From: Candidatus Eiseniibacteriota bacterium
GTDB taxonomy: Bacteria > Arandabacterota > Arandabacteria > Arandabacterales > Arandabacteraceae
DNA length: 8,383 bases
Reading direction: 5' to 3'
Assembly (NCBI GenBank): GCA_030592245.1
Contig: JAUVJV010000072.1
Span: forward strand, 1-8,383
How positions within the stretch are numbered: the stretch's first letter is position 1; each line of letters opens with the position of its first letter. A program made the position numbers and the translations under genes. The notes beneath the pieces were generated by a model. It was not told where the DNA came from and did not search any database. It worked only from the letters and a program-made list of their open reading frames with translations. Of this stretch, positions 6,857-8,383 are shown piece by piece.

Positions 6857-7534
6857 TCAACCGATTCGTCCGGTCAGTAACTTGAACAGGTAAAACGCCG
6901 GCCCGCCGACCAGAAGATGGATACCACCCAGGGCTATCAGGCCGATCAGTATGAAGATGCCGTACCGCCCCATCCTCTCATACTTGCGGGCATACTCAGG
7001 CGGCAGGATAGCTGACAGCACTCCCGAGCCATCGAGCGGCGGGATGGGTATGAGATTGAAGAAGGCAAGGTACAGGTTAAGGAGAATGATGGTCTCCAGG
7101 ATGAAGAAAAGCGATGAGCCCAACCCTCCCGTGAGTGCAAAACCCGCCAATCTGAGAATGATTGCAGCCACGATGGCCAGTGCGATGTTTGAGGCCGGGC
7201 CTGCCAGGGAGACTATGATAATTCCCCTGCGGGGACTCCTGAAATTGAAGGGATTAATGGGCACGGGTTTGGCCCAGCCGAAGCCCACCCGCCCTCCGGA
7301 GCTTATGAGCAGGAGAAGCGGGACGATGATCGTCCCGAAGGGGTCGATGTGAGCAAGGGGATTGAGCGTAAGGCGGCCTAGCTCCTCCGCGGTGAAGTCA
7401 CCCTGAGCTCTGGCGGCCCTTGCATGAGCATACTCATGAACGCTAAGCCCTAGAAGAATTGCAAATACGCCGGCTACTATACCCTGTATGGACTGAAGCC
7501 TCCTCGCCCACCGGAGCGGGCCATGGATTTTCAT
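6857..7534 (-). CDS. Compact site-2 protease family membrane metalloprotease
   Basis: This is an M50-type zinc protease that cleaves within or near the membrane; its substrate is unknown. Numbered from the ATG at 7534 (225 aa), the zinc site is H33-E34-x-x-H37 (HEYAH) in the first hydrophobic segment, and the third ligand is D168 in NLIPIPPLDGS. A GPASN motif at 112-116 is the usual third element of the small bacterial group. Hydrophobic segments lie at about 16-34, 68-80, 103-129, 142-163 and 190-213. No PDZ or CBS domain is present. Start is uncertain: TTG at 7546 and ATG at 7534 are the only ordinary starts in the open frame, neither has well-spaced Shine-Dalgarno support, and a good promoter overlaps them. 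AGGAGG at 7499-7504 precedes an ATA codon at 7487-7489. Members of this family often sit next to trpS and scpA in Gram-positive genomes, as here. It is the first gene of the packed operon. Confidence 0.9.
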   Translation of the reverse strand: MKIHGPLRWARRLQSIQGIVAGVFAILLGLSVHEYAHARAARAQGDFTAEELGRLTLNPLAHIDPFGTIIVPLLLLISSGGRVGFGWAKPVPINPFNFRSPRRGIIIVSLAGPASNIALAIVAAIILRLAGFALTGGLGSSLFFILETIILLNLYLAFFNLIPIPPLDGSGVLSAILPPEYARKYERMGRYGIFILIGLIALGGIHLLVGGPAFYLFKLLTGRIG

Positions 7535-7536
7535 GG

Positions 7537-7566
7537 AATATAGCAACCCCCCTCTTCCCCTGTCAA
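7537..7566 (-). promoter_or_regulatory. Predicted sigma-70-type promoter for the operon
   Basis: On the minus strand, a perfect -35 hexamer TTGACA (7561-7566) is followed after 18 bp by TATATT (7537-7542), 5 of 6 matches to the -10 consensus. Transcription would start near 7526-7531 and run into the site-2 protease, trpS, scpAB and onwards. The catch is that this lies at or downstream of the ordinary start codons of the protease gene. The promoter is a sequence match only; the G-rich spacer is unusual. Confidence 0.55.
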
Positions 7567-7593
7567 CCCAATTCGCGAGGGATTAGAAATCAG

Positions 7594-7610
7594 GGAGTGA
7601 AGGACACTCC
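7594..7610 (-). terminator. Small hairpin, possible weak terminator
   Basis: GGAGTG and CACTCC form a perfect 6-bp stem with a 5-nt loop. On the minus strand it is followed by CTGATTTCT, only a poor T-tract, so termination after the HD-GYP gene would be weak at best. It sits about 28 nt upstream of the -35 hexamer of the operon promoter, where a barrier against read-through, or an operator, would make sense. The stem is short enough to occur by chance. Confidence 0.3.
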
Positions 7611-7786
7611 AGCACTTAGAACGCCGCCTCACGCAAGTGATCGACCGACCACTTCTGCCGAGCCCTTGCTGGCACGATTGCGACTCCAGGGCATAACTCA
7701 TTCTCCGGCAAGACATGCTAAGTGCGGAAATTAATGTCTCGGAGGATTTGCTGCAGTATCAACGAAGACTTGAACTCGCAAGTGGC

Positions 7787-8383
7787 CTAAGGAGCGATCC
7801 CGACATGCTGATCAGCTTCTCTTGCCTCCACACGATCGGGTAGCACACTCACGACTTCCTCAAAGATAGCGCAAAGGACTGGGTCAAGTTCCTTGCCCGC
7901 CTTCTCTCTTATCACCTCAAGCACTTGATCACGTGAGAAGGGCCTCACCCTGTATGACCTGTTGCCGGTGAGGGCATCATAGACGTCGGCTATTCTCACG
8001 ATTCTGCTGGCGGTGTCAGGGCTGATCATCCTCGATGTCTCTGGATAACCCGTTCGATCTAGGTTCATGTGATGACAGAATGTCACTACCATTGCCCGCA
8101 TTGTTATCTTATCGAGCTTCTTAAATTGAGTCAGGATCTGCACGCCGGTCTTTGTGTGCCGTCGGATCTGCCGCCACTCTTCATCAGTCAACTCTCCGAT
8201 CTTATTGAGAACAGCAAGAGGCAGATAGGTTTTGCCGATGTCGTGGAAGAGTGCAGCTATACCTATCACACATAGCACCGGCTTAGTCAGGCCCAGTCTG
8301 TTACCCAATTCTATCTAATACACGCAGACATTAAGAAAGTGCTGGTAGGTGTATTCATCGTAATCTCGTATGTATGTCAGTGC
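7787..8383 (-). pseudogene. HD-GYP domain phosphodiesterase, interrupted by TAG
   Basis: HD-GYP proteins hydrolyse cyclic di-GMP (some cGAMP) with a two-metal site. From the window edge the frame reads the family lead-in RDYDEYTYQHFLNVCVY (ending at 8318), meets an in-frame TAG at 8315-8317, then continues IELGNRLGLTKP and the rest of the domain. Numbering from a TTG at 8308 (173 codons), HD is H22-D23 in FHDIGK, then H51 (RRHTKTG), H79-H80 and GYP 87-89 in CHHMNLDRTGYP, and IADVYDALTGNRSYR (106-120). The first conserved histidine (in YQHFLN) lies upstream of the stop, so any product restarted at 8308 lacks a metal ligand and is probably inactive. The C-terminus is also short. The N-terminal part lies beyond the window. 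Decay is the simplest reading; a sequencing error or amber read-through is possible. The gene ends in TAG. Confidence 0.8.

Larger units (their letters stand above)
7535..7786. other. Intergenic region between HD-GYP remnant and operon
   Basis: About 250 bases with no gene that I can support. A 61-codon open frame at 7716-7531 on the minus strand has no recognisable motif and a poor composition, and a plus-strand frame at 7459-7734 overlaps the protease gene and looks like a shadow. The stretch holds the promoter at 7537-7566, a 6-bp hairpin at 7594-7610, and a weak inverted repeat AGACAT/ATGTCT (7711-7739, 17-nt loop). No tRNA cloverleaf, riboswitch or T-box pattern was recognised. Confidence 0.6.

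Noticed and set aside
7531..7716. 61-codon minus-strand frame before the protease gene
   Set aside because: It overlaps the promoter and the protease start, has no motif, and has a poor start context.
7612..7725. 8-nt inverted repeat GCACTTAG (7612-7619) and CTAAGTGC (7718-7725) as mobile-element ends
   Set aside because: About 100 nt apart, no target duplication or transposase between them; too short to support an element.
7711..7739. AGACAT/ATGTCT inverted repeat as a terminator or operator
   Set aside because: Only 6 bp with a 17-nt loop, no T-run; easily due to chance.
7535..7786. tRNA, T-box or riboswitch ahead of trpS and the protease
   Set aside because: No cloverleaf, no T-box core sequence and no recognisable aptamer consensus seen by eye.
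7787..8383. TAG recoding (pyrrolysine or a reassigned amber codon) in the HD-GYP gene
   Set aside because: trpS ends in TAG at its expected length, the HD-GYP gene also ends in TAG, and no pyl gene is in the window. Not excluded elsewhere in the genome, but not supported here.

Overview
The window is an almost gap-free block of conserved bacterial housekeeping genes, all on the minus strand. Reading in the direction of transcription (high to low coordinates) the order is: a broken HD-GYP gene, about 250 bp without a convincing gene, then site-2 protease, trpS, scpA, scpB, rluB/rsuA-type pseudouridine synthase, cmk, plsC, ispH and rpsA, which runs off the window at base 1. The order scpA-scpB-rluB-cmk-plsC-ispH-rpsA, with a compact membrane site-2 protease and trpS upstream, resembles Clostridia-type Bacillota and some deep-branching Gram-positive or actinobacterial lineages. 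The DNA is moderately GC-rich by eye. I cannot name a genus. The genes use the MEP isoprenoid pathway (ispH), and trpS carries a cysteine set like that of iron-sulfur TrpRS enzymes, which would suit an anaerobe.

Layout. Bases 7787-8383 hold the C-terminal part of an HD-GYP domain protein whose frame is cut by an in-frame TAG. Bases 7535-7786 are non-coding on my reading and contain a small hairpin and a good sigma-70-type promoter (TTGACA, 18 bp, TATATT) facing the operon. From 7534 to 1310 the genes are packed with overlaps of 4-26 nt or gaps of 3-60 nt, so co-transcription and translational coupling are likely. The widest breaks are around the ispH start and the 59 nt before rpsA. The latter holds a near-perfect hairpin directly abutting the rpsA Shine-Dalgarno sequence.

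How the genes fit together. ScpA and ScpB are the kleisin and winged-helix partners of SMC (not in this window) in chromosome condensation. RluB, TrpRS and S1 serve translation. Cmk makes CDP/dCDP, PlsC acylates lysophosphatidate for phospholipids, and IspH finishes isoprenoid precursor synthesis. The membrane protease cleaves unknown substrates. This is a growth-linked operon rather than an accessory island, and I see no mobile element, CRISPR, defence cluster or biosynthetic cluster.

The most unusual points are: the amber codon in the HD-GYP gene; the hairpin before rpsA; a 94-residue acidic, internally repeated tail on ScpB; the cysteine set in TrpRS; and conflicting start signals for the site-2 protease, where the promoter overlaps the annotated start and a perfect AGGAGG precedes an AUA codon.
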